A stretch of 64,000 nucleotides of DNA. Source: Micromonospora sp. WMMD882. GTDB lineage: Bacteria > Actinomycetota > Actinomycetes > Mycobacteriales > Micromonosporaceae. The position numbers and the translations under genes are program-made. This document shows, piece after piece, positions 34,421-42,742 of this stretch. The stretch is taken from the NCBI RefSeq assembly GCF_027497255.1, contig NZ_CP114903.1:1054001-1118000 (forward strand), in the 5' to 3' direction. Numbering within the stretch: the first letter of the stretch is position 1; each line of letters opens with the position of its first letter. A model generated the notes under the pieces. That model saw only the letters and a program-made list of their open reading frames with translations. It was not told where the DNA came from and did not search any database.

Positions 34421-34663
34421 GTGCCGCCCACTTCCTGCCGCCCGGTCCACCTGGCGGCCGTCCGCTCCGGCCGCCGTGTCCAGGATGGAGCGTAGACCGC
34501 CCAGGGCGCTCCGTACGAAGCGACCGTGGACGGCCTGCCGGGGTGGGCCTTCCACGGCGTTTCCATCGGGCTTGAACGCCGCTGGGGGAGGTTGAGGTGG
34601 TCCGGCGCTCCTGCCGGATCTGCCGAGGAGGAGACGTCTCCACGTCTCCGGGAAGGAACGACG

Positions 34664-35110
34664 ATGAGAGGTACGACGCGTTTCATCAGGCGGGCCGCCG
34701 TGCTGACGGCTGCGGTCGGTGCGTGGTTCGCGTTCGCCGCGCCGGTCACGGCGGCGAACGCCGCTACCGTCGAGTCGACGGACGCCTCCGTGAGCGTGGT
34801 GAACGAGCCGCCGGACATGACGCCGTCGAACGTCGGCGTGCTGGCCTGCTACGACAGCAACGTCCGCAACGGCGGCGGGGGCGCGACCGTGGCGAAGTCC
34901 ATCTACCTCAGGAACGGGCCCAACGAGGGGTGTGGCAGCTCGAGCGGCTACTCCATCCCGGTGGACGTGCGGCTCGGCGGCTGGTGCTACAAGTACAACG
35001 AGTCGGGGAACCTGTGGTACTACGTCAGCGTCGGCGGCGCGGCGCCCCATGGTTGGATCTACTCGGGGAACGTCAAGAACGTGAGCACGTTCGACACGGT
35101 CTGCTCCTGA
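34664..35110 (+). CDS. Small secreted SH3-like protein
   Basis: A secreted protein of 148 residues. The N-terminus is a signal peptide (RRAAVLTAAVGAWFAFAAPV, then TAANA). The mature part contains LACYDSNVRN, SIYLRNGPNEGCG, GWCYKYNESGNLWYYVS and GWIYSGNVKN, a pattern like bacterial SH3 domains, with four Cys residues for disulphides. Such proteins often bind cell-wall peptides; no enzyme motif is present. The ATG at 34664 has GGAAGGA upstream. The similar-sized Cys-rich gene 1.5 kb away is on the other strand and not clearly related. A hairpin follows the stop. Confidence 0.75.
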   Translation: MRGTTRFIRRAAVLTAAVGAWFAFAAPVTAANAATVESTDASVSVVNEPPDMTPSNVGVLACYDSNVRNGGGGATVAKSIYLRNGPNEGCGSSSGYSIPVDVRLGGWCYKYNESGNLWYYVSVGGAAPHGWIYSGNVKNVSTFDTVCS

Positions 35111-35143
35111 GGTGACCTGAGCACCCGGGGTTGACAGCGGTCT

Positions 35144-35180
35144 GTCAGGGCTCGTCCGGCTCGCCCGGACGGGCCCTGAC
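35144..35180 (+). terminator. Hairpin after the SH3-like gene
   Basis: Arms of 16 bp with one mismatch (GTCAGGGCTCGTCCGG and CCGGACGGGCCCTGAC) around a five-base loop, 33 bp after the stop codon. Confidence 0.7.
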
Positions 35181-35238
35181 CTGTGTGGGCCCTGGCCCCG
35201 GAAGGGCGCGGCTCGCGCCACGAATAGGGTTCAGTCGA

Positions 35239-35267
35239 TTGACAAAGTTTGGATTCCAAACTTAATC
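35239..35267 (+). promoter_or_regulatory. Promoter with embedded palindromic operator for the GH5 cellulase
   Basis: TTGACA at 35239-35244 fits a -35 box; 17 bp later TTAATC (35262-35267) fits a -10 box. Between and overlapping them lies a perfect palindrome, AAGTTTGGATTCCAAACTT (35245-35263; 9-bp arms around a central T). A protein bound there would block RNA polymerase, so it is probably a repressor operator responding to a cello-oligosaccharide or similar signal. The start codon is about 80 bp downstream. Confidence 0.7.
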
Positions 35268-35349
35268 TGCGCGGAACGTGGACGTGGCCGGCGTGGGCGG
35301 CGGGCGTCCCACCCTCCACCGGAACACCCCTCGTCCCGCAAGGAGCGTC

Positions 35350-37467
35350 ATGACCGGACTTCGCGGCACCCTACGACGAACCCGATGGCGGATCAGCCTG
35401 GTCACCAGCACCGTCGCGGCGCTGGTGGTCGGCTTCGCCATGATCATGGTGGGCACCGCCCAGGCCGCCGCCGGCTGCCAGGTGACCTACGCGGTCGGCA
35501 GCCAGTGGCAGGGCGGCTTCACCGCCAACGTCACCGTCACCAACCTCGGCGACGCGATCAACGGATGGCGGCTGACCTGGACGTTCCCGTCCGGGCAGCG
35601 GGTCACCGACGCGTGGAACGCCACCGTCACCAGCTCCGGCGCGACGGTCACCGCCGCCAACGTCGGCTACAACGCGGCGCTGCCCACCAACGGCAGCGTG
35701 TCGTTCGGCTTCAACGGCGCCTGGTCCGGCACGAACACCGCGCCGACCTCGTTCGCGCTCAACGGCGTGACCTGCACCGGCAGCGTCGGCGGCACCACCC
35801 CGCCGCCCACCACGACCCCGCCGCCGACCACCCCGCCCCCGACCACGCCGCCGCCCACCACCCCGCCGCCGGCCGGTGACGCGATGGCCGCCGTCGCCGC
35901 CATGCAGCCCGGCTGGAACCTCGGCAACTCCCTCGACGCGGTCGGCAGCGACGAGACCGCCTGGGGCAACCCGCGCATCACCGAGGCGCTGCTGGACAAC
36001 GTCAAGGCGCAGGGCTTCAAGAGCATCCGCATCCCGGTCACCTGGAGCGCGCACCTGGGCGGGGCCCCGAACTACACCATCGAGGCCGCCTACCTCAACC
36101 GGGTGAAGGAGGTCGTCGACTGGGCGCTCGCCGACGACTTCTACGTGATGATCAACATTCATCACGACTCGTGGCAGTGGATCAACACGATGCCCACCGA
36201 CCGCGTCAACGTGCTGAACAAGTACAACGCGATCTGGACCCAGCTCGCCGCGACCTTCCGCACCACGTCGCCGAAGCTGATCCTGGAGAGCGTCAACGAG
36301 CCGCAGTTCACCGGCAGCTCCGGCGACGCCCAGAACGCCGCCCTGCTGCACGAGCTGAACACCTCGTTCCACCGCATCGTGCGCGCCTCCGGCGGCAACA
36401 ACGCCACCCGGCTGCTGGTGCTGCCGACCCTGCACACCTCCTCCGAGCAGGCCCGCATCGACGAGCTGACCGCCACCTTCAACACCCTCAACGACCGCAA
36501 CCTGATCGCCACCGTGCACTACTACGGGTACTGGCCGTTCAGCGCCAACGTCGCCGGCGGCACCCGCTTCGACGCCACCGTGCAGAAGGACCTGACCGAC
36601 TCGTTCGACCGGGTCCACGCCGCGTTCGTCGCCAAAGGCATCCCGGTGATCATCGGCGAGTACGGCCTGCTCGGCTTCGACCGGCACACCGGCACCATCG
36701 AGCAGGGCGAGAAGCTGAAGTTCTTCGAGTTCTTCGGCCACTACGCCCGGACGAAGGGGTTCACCACCCAGCTCTGGGACAACGGCCAGCACTTCCACCG
36801 GACCAACTTCACCTGGCAGGACCCGGAGCTGTGGGCCCAGATCCGGTCGAGCTGGACCACCCGCTCCGGCACCGCCTCGTCCGACCTGGTGTTCAGCGCC
36901 AAGGCCACCGCCATCACCAGCAAGACCCTGACGCTGAACCTCAACGGCACCTCGTTCTCGTCGCTGCGGCAGGGCAGCACCACCCTGGTCCGGGGCACCG
37001 ACTACACGGTCAGCGGCGACCAGCTCACCCTGACCGCGGCGGCGCTGACCCGACTGCACGGCAACCGCGCGTACGGGGTGAACGCCACCCTGCACGCGCA
37101 CTTCTCCGCCGGGGTGCCGTGGCGGATCAACATCGTCACGTACGACCGGCCGGTGCTGTCCAACGCCACCGGCCCGACCAGCGGCTTCGCCATCCCCACC
37201 CAGTTCCGGGGCGACCAGCTCGCCACCATGGAGGCGAGGTACGCCGACGGCAGCAACGCCGGCCCGCACAACTGGACGTCGTACAAGGAGTTCGACGTCG
37301 CCTTCGCGCCCGACTACCCCGGCAACCGGCTCGTCCTGAAGCCGGAGTTCTTCGCCGAGGTCAACGACGGCGCGCCGGTCACCCTCACCTTCCACTTCTG
37401 GAGCGGCGAGAAGGTGACCTACCGGGTCACGAAGTCCGGCAGCAACGTCACCGGTGTCGCGCTCTGA
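35350..37467 (+). CDS. Secreted GH5 endoglucanase with CBM2 and C-terminal Ig/CBM46-like modules
   Basis: A secreted cellulase of 705 residues. Signal peptide, then CBM2 (about 38-150, starting CQVTYAVGSQWQGG), a TPPPTT linker, and a GH5 domain at about 178-510 with ESVNEPQF (acid/base Glu317) and VIIGEYGLLG (nucleophile Glu437). The C-terminal 200 residues hold an Ig-like module (SSDLVFSAKATAITSKTLTL) and a further beta-sandwich rich in aromatics, as in GH5_4 enzymes with CBM_X2 and CBM46. It would cut beta-1,4-glucan or xyloglucan outside the cell. The ATG at 35350 has AAGGAG upstream. Expression is probably controlled by the palindrome in its promoter. Confidence 0.9.
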   Translation: MTGLRGTLRRTRWRISLVTSTVAALVVGFAMIMVGTAQAAAGCQVTYAVGSQWQGGFTANVTVTNLGDAINGWRLTWTFPSGQRVTDAWNATVTSSGATVTAANVGYNAALPTNGSVSFGFNGAWSGTNTAPTSFALNGVTCTGSVGGTTPPPTTTPPPTTPPPTTPPPTTPPPAGDAMAAVAAMQPGWNLGNSLDAVGSDETAWGNPRITEALLDNVKAQGFKSIRIPVTWSAHLGGAPNYTIEAAYLNRVKEVVDWALADDFYVMINIHHDSWQWINTMPTDRVNVLNKYNAIWTQLAATFRTTSPKLILESVNEPQFTGSSGDAQNAALLHELNTSFHRIVRASGGNNATRLLVLPTLHTSSEQARIDELTATFNTLNDRNLIATVHYYGYWPFSANVAGGTRFDATVQKDLTDSFDRVHAAFVAKGIPVIIGEYGLLGFDRHTGTIEQGEKLKFFEFFGHYARTKGFTTQLWDNGQHFHRTNFTWQDPELWAQIRSSWTTRSGTASSDLVFSAKATAITSKTLTLNLNGTSFSSLRQGSTTLVRGTDYTVSGDQLTLTAAALTRLHGNRAYGVNATLHAHFSAGVPWRINIVTYDRPVLSNATGPTSGFAIPTQFRGDQLATMEARYADGSNAGPHNWTSYKEFDVAFAPDYPGNRLVLKPEFFAEVNDGAPVTLTFHFWSGEKVTYRVTKSGSNVTGVAL

Positions 37468-37487
37468 TCACACGTACCGAGGAACCT

Positions 37488-37520
37488 GGTGGTCCGGCCG
37501 GCGCTCCCGGCCGGACCACC
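37488..37520 (+). terminator. Perfect 14-bp hairpin after the GH5 gene
   Basis: Arms GGTGGTCCGGCCGG and CCGGCCGGACCACC with a five-base loop, about 20 bp after the stop codon. Confidence 0.85.
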
Positions 37521-37657
37521 GGCGTTTCCGCCCCGGGCGACCGGCGGCGCGGCTTCCGCGCGAAATTCCTCCTGGCGTAGCGTCGGAACACCGGCGAGCC
37601 GTTCGTGGCAGAGGCGGGGGCGGCCGGTCGAGGCCGCCGGAACAAGGGAGTGGTGGG

Positions 37658-38026
37658 ATGACGCGGTACCTGATCTCGTTCGACGACGGCGCGATGGACC
37701 ACATCCCCGACGGGGACTGGCCCGACGTGGGCAAGGCCGCGCACGCGGTGACCCAGGAGGCCGTGGACGCCGGCGTGTTCGTGTTCGGCGCGGGGCTGGA
37801 ACGCCAGCAGTCGAGCGTCGTGACCACGGACGGGCTGGTCACCGACGGCCCGTTCCCGGAGACCAAGGAGGTCATCGGCGGGTTCGTGGTCGTCGACGTC
37901 GCCTCCCGCGCCGAGGCGCTCGCGTGGGCTGCCAAGATCGCCGTCGCGTGCCGCTGCGCTCAGGAGGTCCGGGAGCTCATGGCCGACCCGGAGACCGACG
38001 AGATGCTCCGCCGGGCCGGCCGGTGA
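37658..38026 (+). CDS. YCII-related (DGPF) protein
   Basis: A protein of 122 residues of the YCII/DGPF family. The pattern MTRYLISFDDGAM, VFGAGLE, VTDGPFPETKEVIGGFVVVDV, EALAWAAK and the C-terminal EVRELM is typical. Members have a ferredoxin-like fold with a probable active His-Asp pair, but their reaction is unknown; in actinobacteria they often accompany ECF sigma factors, none of which is seen here. The ATG at 37658 has AGGGAG upstream. It is a single-gene unit facing the lectin/beta-helix gene. Confidence 0.88.
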   Translation: MTRYLISFDDGAMDHIPDGDWPDVGKAAHAVTQEAVDAGVFVFGAGLERQQSSVVTTDGLVTDGPFPETKEVIGGFVVVDVASRAEALAWAAKIAVACRCAQEVRELMADPETDEMLRRAGR

Positions 38027-38059
38027 CGCGACCGCCCGTCCTCCCGACCCGGAAACCCG

Positions 38060-38099
38060 ACGGCCGACGCCCCGCCGTGCTGGCGCGGGCGTCGGCCGT
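38060..38099. terminator. Bidirectional hairpin between convergent genes
   Basis: Arms ACGGCCGACGCCC and GGGCGTCGGCCGT around a 14-base loop. It lies between the stop codons of the YCII gene and the leftward lectin/beta-helix gene. Confidence 0.75.
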
Positions 38100-38137
38100 G
38101 GGCGTCCCCGGGGAGACGGACGGTCAGCCGGGACGGC

Positions 38138-39751
38138 TCAGCAGCGGCTGATCGTCGAGTTGGACAGGACGACGTTGCTGATCACGAAGTTGGTGGCGCA
38201 GGGGCTCTCCAGGATCCGGTTGTTCACCAGCGTGAAGTTACGCAGGGTGATGTCCCGGTTGCCGGGGAACTCGCTGCGCGCCGCCAGCCGCACCTCGCCG
38301 CCGCCGCTGATCGTCCCGCCGTTGGTCGCCAGGCTCACGCCGTAGCAGTTCTCGATCAGGACGGCGTTGTTGCCGGTGTTGGCGATGTCGACCCGGTCGA
38401 TCACCGCGCCACCGGACTCCGACACGCAGAAGATGCCCCGGCCGCCGCCACGGGCCCGGACGGTGCCGACCCGGATGTTCGTCGGGTAGCTGCTGCCGAT
38501 CCGGCCGTTGCGGTTGGCCATCCGGAACGCCGCGTAGCCGGTGCCCGCGCCCGCGTTCTCCGCGTCCACGGTGGTGATGGTGGCGTTGATGGTCTCGTTG
38601 AGCAGCAGCCCCGACTCGCCGACGTTGCGGGCGGTGACCGTGCCGACGGTCAGGCCGTCCACCCCGTACGTCTCCACCGCGTGCGAACGCGCGCCGGAGA
38701 CGTACACGTTGTCGATGCGGACGTTGCGGGTCCACTGGCTGGTGTCACCCCGGTTGTCGATCCGCACGCCGAGCCCGTCGGAGAGCCGCATGTCGATCTG
38801 GCCGAGGATCACGTTGGTGACGTTGCGCATGAAGATCCCGTACAGCGGCGCGCCGGTCACGTTGAGGTGCTGCACCTCGACCTCGGTGGCGCCCCGCGAG
38901 TAGATCGGGGCCTGGTCGCCGGAGCCCGACCCGGTCACGTTGATGGTGCCGCACACGTCGATGGTGGTGTAGCTGGGCAGCGAGATCCGCGAGTTCGCGC
39001 TGATCGTTCCGGAGCCGCGCACCACGACCCGCTGCTTCGACGTACGGCCGGCGCTCAGGCTGCCGATCGCGGCCTGGACGGCGGCCCGCATGTCGGCGCC
39101 GGTGTAGACGGTGCTGCCGCCGTTGCGGGCGGTCCAGGTGCTGCCGTTGAGCACCGCCTCGGCGTGGAACGCGCCGCCGCCGCAGTCGCCGCCCGACGAG
39201 CCGAGCCGGACGAGCTGCCACTGCTGGTTCCAGCCGTCCACGTCCTGGTACTGGGAGATCATGCCGCCGTCGGCGGTGGAGAACGCCCAGACGTCCAGGG
39301 CCTTGTTCGAGTGCCGGTTGACGAAGCGCACGTACCCGCTGTCGGAGTCGGCGAGCCGGAAGTGCTGGCGGGTGTTGCCGCTGACCGCCGGGTTCTGCAC
39401 GAGCTGGACGCCGTCGTTGGCGTTGGGCAGCTCGAGCACCTTCCCGCTGTGCGCCGAGCGGACCTGGTAGTAGCCGTTGCCGACGTCGACGAACCGCCAC
39501 TGCTGCACGGCCAGGTCGTTGCGGGTGTACTGGTTGACCGGGGCGTTGTCGGCGGTGGACCAGTTGTACAGGTCCATCGCCTTGCCGCTGTGCCGGTTGA
39601 CGAACACGTACGTGGCGCCGGTGTCGGGGGTGGCCGCGGAGGCGGCCGGCGCGGTGACCGCCGCGTCGACGCCGATCAGGGCGAGCGCGGCGGTGGCCGC
39701 CGCGGCGAGCCGCCAGCGACGTGGGCGCGGTGGCGTGGTGGTGGGTGCCAT
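38138..39751 (-). CDS. Secreted ricin-type lectin plus right-handed beta-helix protein
   Basis: A secreted protein of 537 residues. After a signal peptide (RRWRLAAAATAALALIG...ASAA), residues 43-185 form a ricin-type beta-trefoil lectin with QxW-like repeats (VQQWRFV, RQHFRLA, NQQWQLV) and NRHSGKAMDL. The remainder is a right-handed parallel beta-helix (RVVVRGSGTIS, TIDVCGTINV, VEVQHLNVTG, VRIDNVYVSG and further coils), ending in Cys. The fold matches pectate lyases, rhamnogalacturonases or alginate-type enzymes; catalytic residues cannot be named. The lectin would bind galactose- or xylose-containing polymers. The ATG at 39751 has GAGGAG upstream. Confidence 0.8.
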   Translation of the reverse strand: MAPTTTPPRPRRWRLAAAATAALALIGVDAAVTAPAASAATPDTGATYVFVNRHSGKAMDLYNWSTADNAPVNQYTRNDLAVQQWRFVDVGNGYYQVRSAHSGKVLELPNANDGVQLVQNPAVSGNTRQHFRLADSDSGYVRFVNRHSNKALDVWAFSTADGGMISQYQDVDGWNQQWQLVRLGSSGGDCGGGAFHAEAVLNGSTWTARNGGSTVYTGADMRAAVQAAIGSLSAGRTSKQRVVVRGSGTISANSRISLPSYTTIDVCGTINVTGSGSGDQAPIYSRGATEVEVQHLNVTGAPLYGIFMRNVTNVILGQIDMRLSDGLGVRIDNRGDTSQWTRNVRIDNVYVSGARSHAVETYGVDGLTVGTVTARNVGESGLLLNETINATITTVDAENAGAGTGYAAFRMANRNGRIGSSYPTNIRVGTVRARGGGRGIFCVSESGGAVIDRVDIANTGNNAVLIENCYGVSLATNGGTISGGGEVRLAARSEFPGNRDITLRNFTLVNNRILESPCATNFVISNVVLSNSTISRC

Positions 39752-39829
39752 GCAGGCTCCTCGGTGAAAATGGGTGGCGGACGGACTCGCCGGACACCGC
39801 CCATGTGACCGACGAGGCATCCCGGAGGG

Positions 39830-39860
39830 CGCACAAATTTACCCTTGTAGATAAATGTGG
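39830..39860 (-). promoter_or_regulatory. AT-rich promoter region of the lectin/beta-helix gene
   Basis: An AT-rich stretch in otherwise GC-rich DNA, 80-110 bp upstream of the start codon. It contains ATTTA and TAAAT as an inverted pair (39837-39841 and 39852-39856), which may be part of a promoter or operator. Confidence 0.4.
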
Positions 39861-39925
39861 TCAAGGGCTCCGGTGGCCCACCCCCACCCTCCCCACCCCG
39901 TCACCAACGTCCATGGACAGAACGC

Positions 39926-40885
39926 CTAGATCGACCCGGGGGAGCGGCTGAGGTGGGTGGCCCGGCGGGTCAGGGAATCGATGCGTCGGGTGAGGCGGTC
40001 GCGGTGGGCCGGGTCCCGGGCCTCGGCGGTGCTGAGGTCGTCGAGCAGCTCCGCGTAACCGGTGACCAGCTCCCGGTAGTCGTCGACGAAGGCGCGCTGG
40101 CGCTCGTTCGCCGGACGCGGGGCCGCGCCGCCCGGTGGGCCCACCCGGCGGGGCAGTCGCCCGTCGAGGTCGATGATCTGCTGGGCCAGCACCGCCGTCG
40201 CCGCGCTCAGCGTGCTGTCGGCGTCGTCGGCGGCGGCCCGAAGCGCCCGCCGCGAGTCGGCCAGCCGACCGGCCCGCAGCCCGGCCGCGTACACGGCGGC
40301 CGAGCCGGCGACGACGGCCAGGATCGCCGCCGCCGCGACCAGGTAGCGGGGCAGGGACGGGCTGATCGTCCGGGTGCCGTCCGGGACGATCTTCGCGCGT
40401 ACCAGGCGGTCGTAGTTGATCGTGATGACCTTCATCGCCTCCAGCGGGCGGTCGACGAACTGGTCGGTCCCCTGACCGATGACGGTCTCCGCGACGAACG
40501 CCCGACCGAAGTTCTCGTCGTCCCGCCCGGGGACCAGCGCGCAGCCGTACGTGTCGAACTCGTCGTCGTCCCGGCTGAGCAGCAGCACCAGGGTGCCGTC
40601 GGCGGCCCGGTGGAGTCCGTCGCAGCCGTCGCGCAGATCCGTCCCCGGGGCCAGCAGCACGACGACCAGGCGACGGTTCCCGATGATCCGTTCCGCGGCT
40701 GCCTCGTCCAGGTCGACCCCGGGCGCGGCGTACACCGACGAGACGCGGACGTCCCGGGCGACCGGGCCGTCGAGGATCCCGCCCGACCACAGCGCCCAGC
40801 CGGCCAGGACCAGGCAGCCCAGCACGGCCAGGCTGAACGGCGTACCCAGGAAACGACCCGCCGCCCGACGGCGCGGCGCGGTCAC
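39926..40885 (-). CDS. Membrane protein of unknown function, third gene of a three-gene operon
   Basis: A protein of 319 residues with two membrane segments: one near residues 15-33 (FSLAVLGCLVLAGWALW) and one near 195-215 (YLVAAAAILAVVAGSAAVY). The long loop between them (about 35-190) would be outside the cell; it has two Cys residues (DGCDGLH, YGCALV) and an alternating beta pattern (RRLVVVLLAPG, TLVLLLSRDDD). The C-terminal 100 residues are helical, charged and inside the cell, and may form a coiled coil. I do not recognise a family. The GTG at 40885 overlaps the stop codon of the previous gene (GTGA), so the two are co-translated. Confidence 0.65.
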   Translation of the reverse strand: MTAPRRRAAGRFLGTPFSLAVLGCLVLAGWALWSGGILDGPVARDVRVSSVYAAPGVDLDEAAAERIIGNRRLVVVLLAPGTDLRDGCDGLHRAADGTLVLLLSRDDDEFDTYGCALVPGRDDENFGRAFVAETVIGQGTDQFVDRPLEAMKVITINYDRLVRAKIVPDGTRTISPSLPRYLVAAAAILAVVAGSAAVYAAGLRAGRLADSRRALRAAADDADSTLSAATAVLAQQIIDLDGRLPRRVGPPGGAAPRPANERQRAFVDDYRELVTGYAELLDDLSTAEARDPAHRDRLTRRIDSLTRRATHLSRSPGSI

Positions 40886-42249
40886 GCCAGCCCGCCCTGG
40901 AGGTACCCGGCCGGCCGGTAGCCGGGAACGCCCAGCGTGCGGGCGCAGGCGTCCAACTCGGCCTCCGCGTCGTCCAGCAGCCTGCCGACGTGCCCCGCCG
41001 GCAGGTCCTCGGCCAGCGCGGAGCGGGCCGCCTGGAGCACACCGATGCCCCGGGTCAACGCCGGGTCGCTGCGCCGGTCGGTCAACAGGGACATCTCCAC
41101 GGCCAACGCGGTCAGCGCGGCCAACCGCGCCGACGGTCCCGGCCCGCCCGCCGTGCCGAAGCCCGCGCCCCGCAGCCGCAGCAGCGACCGGGCGGACAAC
41201 CCGAGGAACGCCACCACACAACCCGCGAAGATCCACGGCAGTACGGGCAGCGCCACCCGCAGCGGGTCCGCCGGCCGGTACGGCAGCGGCCGGTCGAACA
41301 ACCCCGCGTAGCGGATGTCGGTCACCTGGTTCAGCCAGGCGTGCAGCACGTTGTCCTGCGGATAGTCGTACCGGCTGAACCGCTCGGCGAACCGGGCGTA
41401 GAAACTCGCCCCGGCCAGCTCGGCGAAATCGGCCGCCCGGGGGCCGTGGTACTCCACCCACGAGCCGTACATCACCACCACCGGACGGCCGGGGAACGCC
41501 CCGGCCAGCGCCGGCCCGTACCGGGGGACCGGGGTGCCGAACGGCTGCCGGGGCAGCGCCACGTACAGCCCGGCCGCGTCCGGGAACGCGTCGTCGGCGG
41601 CCTTCGGCACGCCGGTCAGCGTCGCGCCGTCCGCCACGTGCCACCCGGTGGCGCGCAGGTCGGCGGTGACGGCGGCCAGCTCCGGGGCGGTCGGCTCCCG
41701 CCAGCGCAGCCCGTCCCGGTCGTCCGGGGACGGCAGCTCGCGCAGCGCGGCGACCAGGGCCAGCAGCGGGCCCGTCACGTCACCGGCGACGAACTGGGCC
41801 CGCCACCCGGTCAGCCGGTCGGCGGTCGCCGCGTAGAAGCCGCCGGTGACCTCCGTGCCGATCACCCGGATCCGGGCGTTCTCCACGCCCCGGACCAGCT
41901 CCCGTTCCGTCTTGTCGAGACCGGGCGGCGCGACCAGGATCCGTACGTCGTCCCCGCCGATCGCCGCGCGGACCGCCGCCTCGTCCCACCGGGCGACCGC
42001 CCCGGGCAGCCGCACCACCGGCGCGGCCCCGACCAGCGCGGTCATCTCCGCGACCGTCGGCACGCTGGCGTCGCTCAGCTCGCCGGCCGACCCCTCCGGG
42101 ACCGCGTTGGCGGTGGTCGGCGAGCGCCCGTAGCTGACGTCGAGGCTCTGCCGCTGGGCGAGCAGGAACACCACCAGCACGAGCACCGCCATCCCGAGCA
42201 GCGGCCAGCGCAGCAGCTCGACCCGGCGCCGGCGGGACCGGTCAGCCAT
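40882..42249 (-). CDS. Membrane protein of unknown function, second gene of the operon
   Basis: A protein of 455 residues. One membrane helix lies near residues 13-33 (LLRWPLLGMAVLVLVVFLLAQ) and another near 345-370 (VLPWIFAGCVVAFLGLSA). The large outer domain (about 35-340) has Rossmann-like stretches (DVRILVAPPGLDKTE, ARIRVIGTEVTGG, RPVVVMYGSWVEYHG), and the C-terminal part is helical. The topology matches that of the next gene, so the two probably form one complex. There is no signal for an enzyme or transporter family that I can name. I chose ATG 42249 inside the longer frame because it overlaps the upstream gene by eight bases and begins just before the first helix. Confidence 0.65.
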   Translation of the reverse strand: MADRSRRRRVELLRWPLLGMAVLVLVVFLLAQRQSLDVSYGRSPTTANAVPEGSAGELSDASVPTVAEMTALVGAAPVVRLPGAVARWDEAAVRAAIGGDDVRILVAPPGLDKTERELVRGVENARIRVIGTEVTGGFYAATADRLTGWRAQFVAGDVTGPLLALVAALRELPSPDDRDGLRWREPTAPELAAVTADLRATGWHVADGATLTGVPKAADDAFPDAAGLYVALPRQPFGTPVPRYGPALAGAFPGRPVVVMYGSWVEYHGPRAADFAELAGASFYARFAERFSRYDYPQDNVLHAWLNQVTDIRYAGLFDRPLPYRPADPLRVALPVLPWIFAGCVVAFLGLSARSLLRLRGAGFGTAGGPGPSARLAALTALAVEMSLLTDRRSDPALTRGIGVLQAARSALAEDLPAGHVGRLLDDAEAELDACARTLGVPGYRPAGYLQGGLA

Positions 42250-42544
42250 CAGCGTGCTCCCGCCACAGCCGGTCGGCCCGCTCGGCGTGCTCCGCCGCCG
42301 TCCGCGCCGCGGCGGAACCGCCACGTCGGGCGGCGATCAGCTCGGCCTGGCTGAGCAGCCGCTCGGCCTCGGCCACCGGGCGACCGGCCGCGTCCCGGCT
42401 GACCGCCGCGCTGTCGATCGCCGCCCGCGCCGTCGACCAGGCCACCCGCCGCTCCCGCTCCCGGGCCCGCCAGCGGGGCGCGAACGCGGTCACGAACCCG
42501 GCCGCGACGATCAGCACGCCGCCGCCCACCCAGGTCAGCCACAT
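42242..42544 (-). CDS. Small single-pass membrane protein, first gene of the operon
   Basis: A protein of 100 residues. The first 22 residues form a membrane helix (VGGGVLIVAAGFVTAFAP), followed by a charged helical region with many Ala, Arg and Glu residues, probably a coiled coil inside the cell. It overlaps the following gene by eight bases. It may hold the larger membrane partners together; no family is recognised. Confidence 0.6.
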   Translation of the reverse strand: MWLTWVGGGVLIVAAGFVTAFAPRWRARERERRVAWSTARAAIDSAAVSRDAAGRPVAEAERLLSQAELIAARRGGSAAARTAAEHAERADRLWREHADG

Positions 42545-42742
42545 GACCGAACCGTCCTTGCCGGGCCACGCCCGCCGGGGTTACACACGAGAGGTGACAC
42601 CCGGCCGAGTCTGCCGTACCGGATCAAGCCCGCTTACCCCGGCCGCCGTGCCGGGCCGTCCCGGCTGCTGGGGTACGGAAAGTGGTCTTGCCCCGCCGCA
42701 GCGGATACCCGGGACCGGCCTTCGCCCGTACCTGGGGAGGGG
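42545..42742. other. Intergenic region upstream of the membrane operon
   Basis: About 200 bp hold the promoter of the three-gene operon and the 3' end region of the HEAT-repeat gene. I could not see a gene or a clear promoter box. Confidence 0.4.

Larger units (their letters stand above)
33178..34663. other. Decayed region without an intact gene
   Basis: About 1.5 kb between two small secreted-protein genes. It holds only broken pieces on the minus strand: a kinase remnant, a cold-shock-protein end (both listed separately), and fragments of at least one more gene near 33350-33750. In the last, sensible peptides such as YAAFTTLDENDEPYR and VDGEPFADVAPPQTVVILA appear in different frames. No frame in this region looks like a complete gene. 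Confidence 0.5.

Noticed and set aside
35800..35876. Tandem ACC/CCG triplets resembling a repeat array
   Set aside because: They code the Thr-Pro linker of the cellulase; similar runs at 3290-3375 and 61258-61360 are the linkers of two other secreted enzymes.
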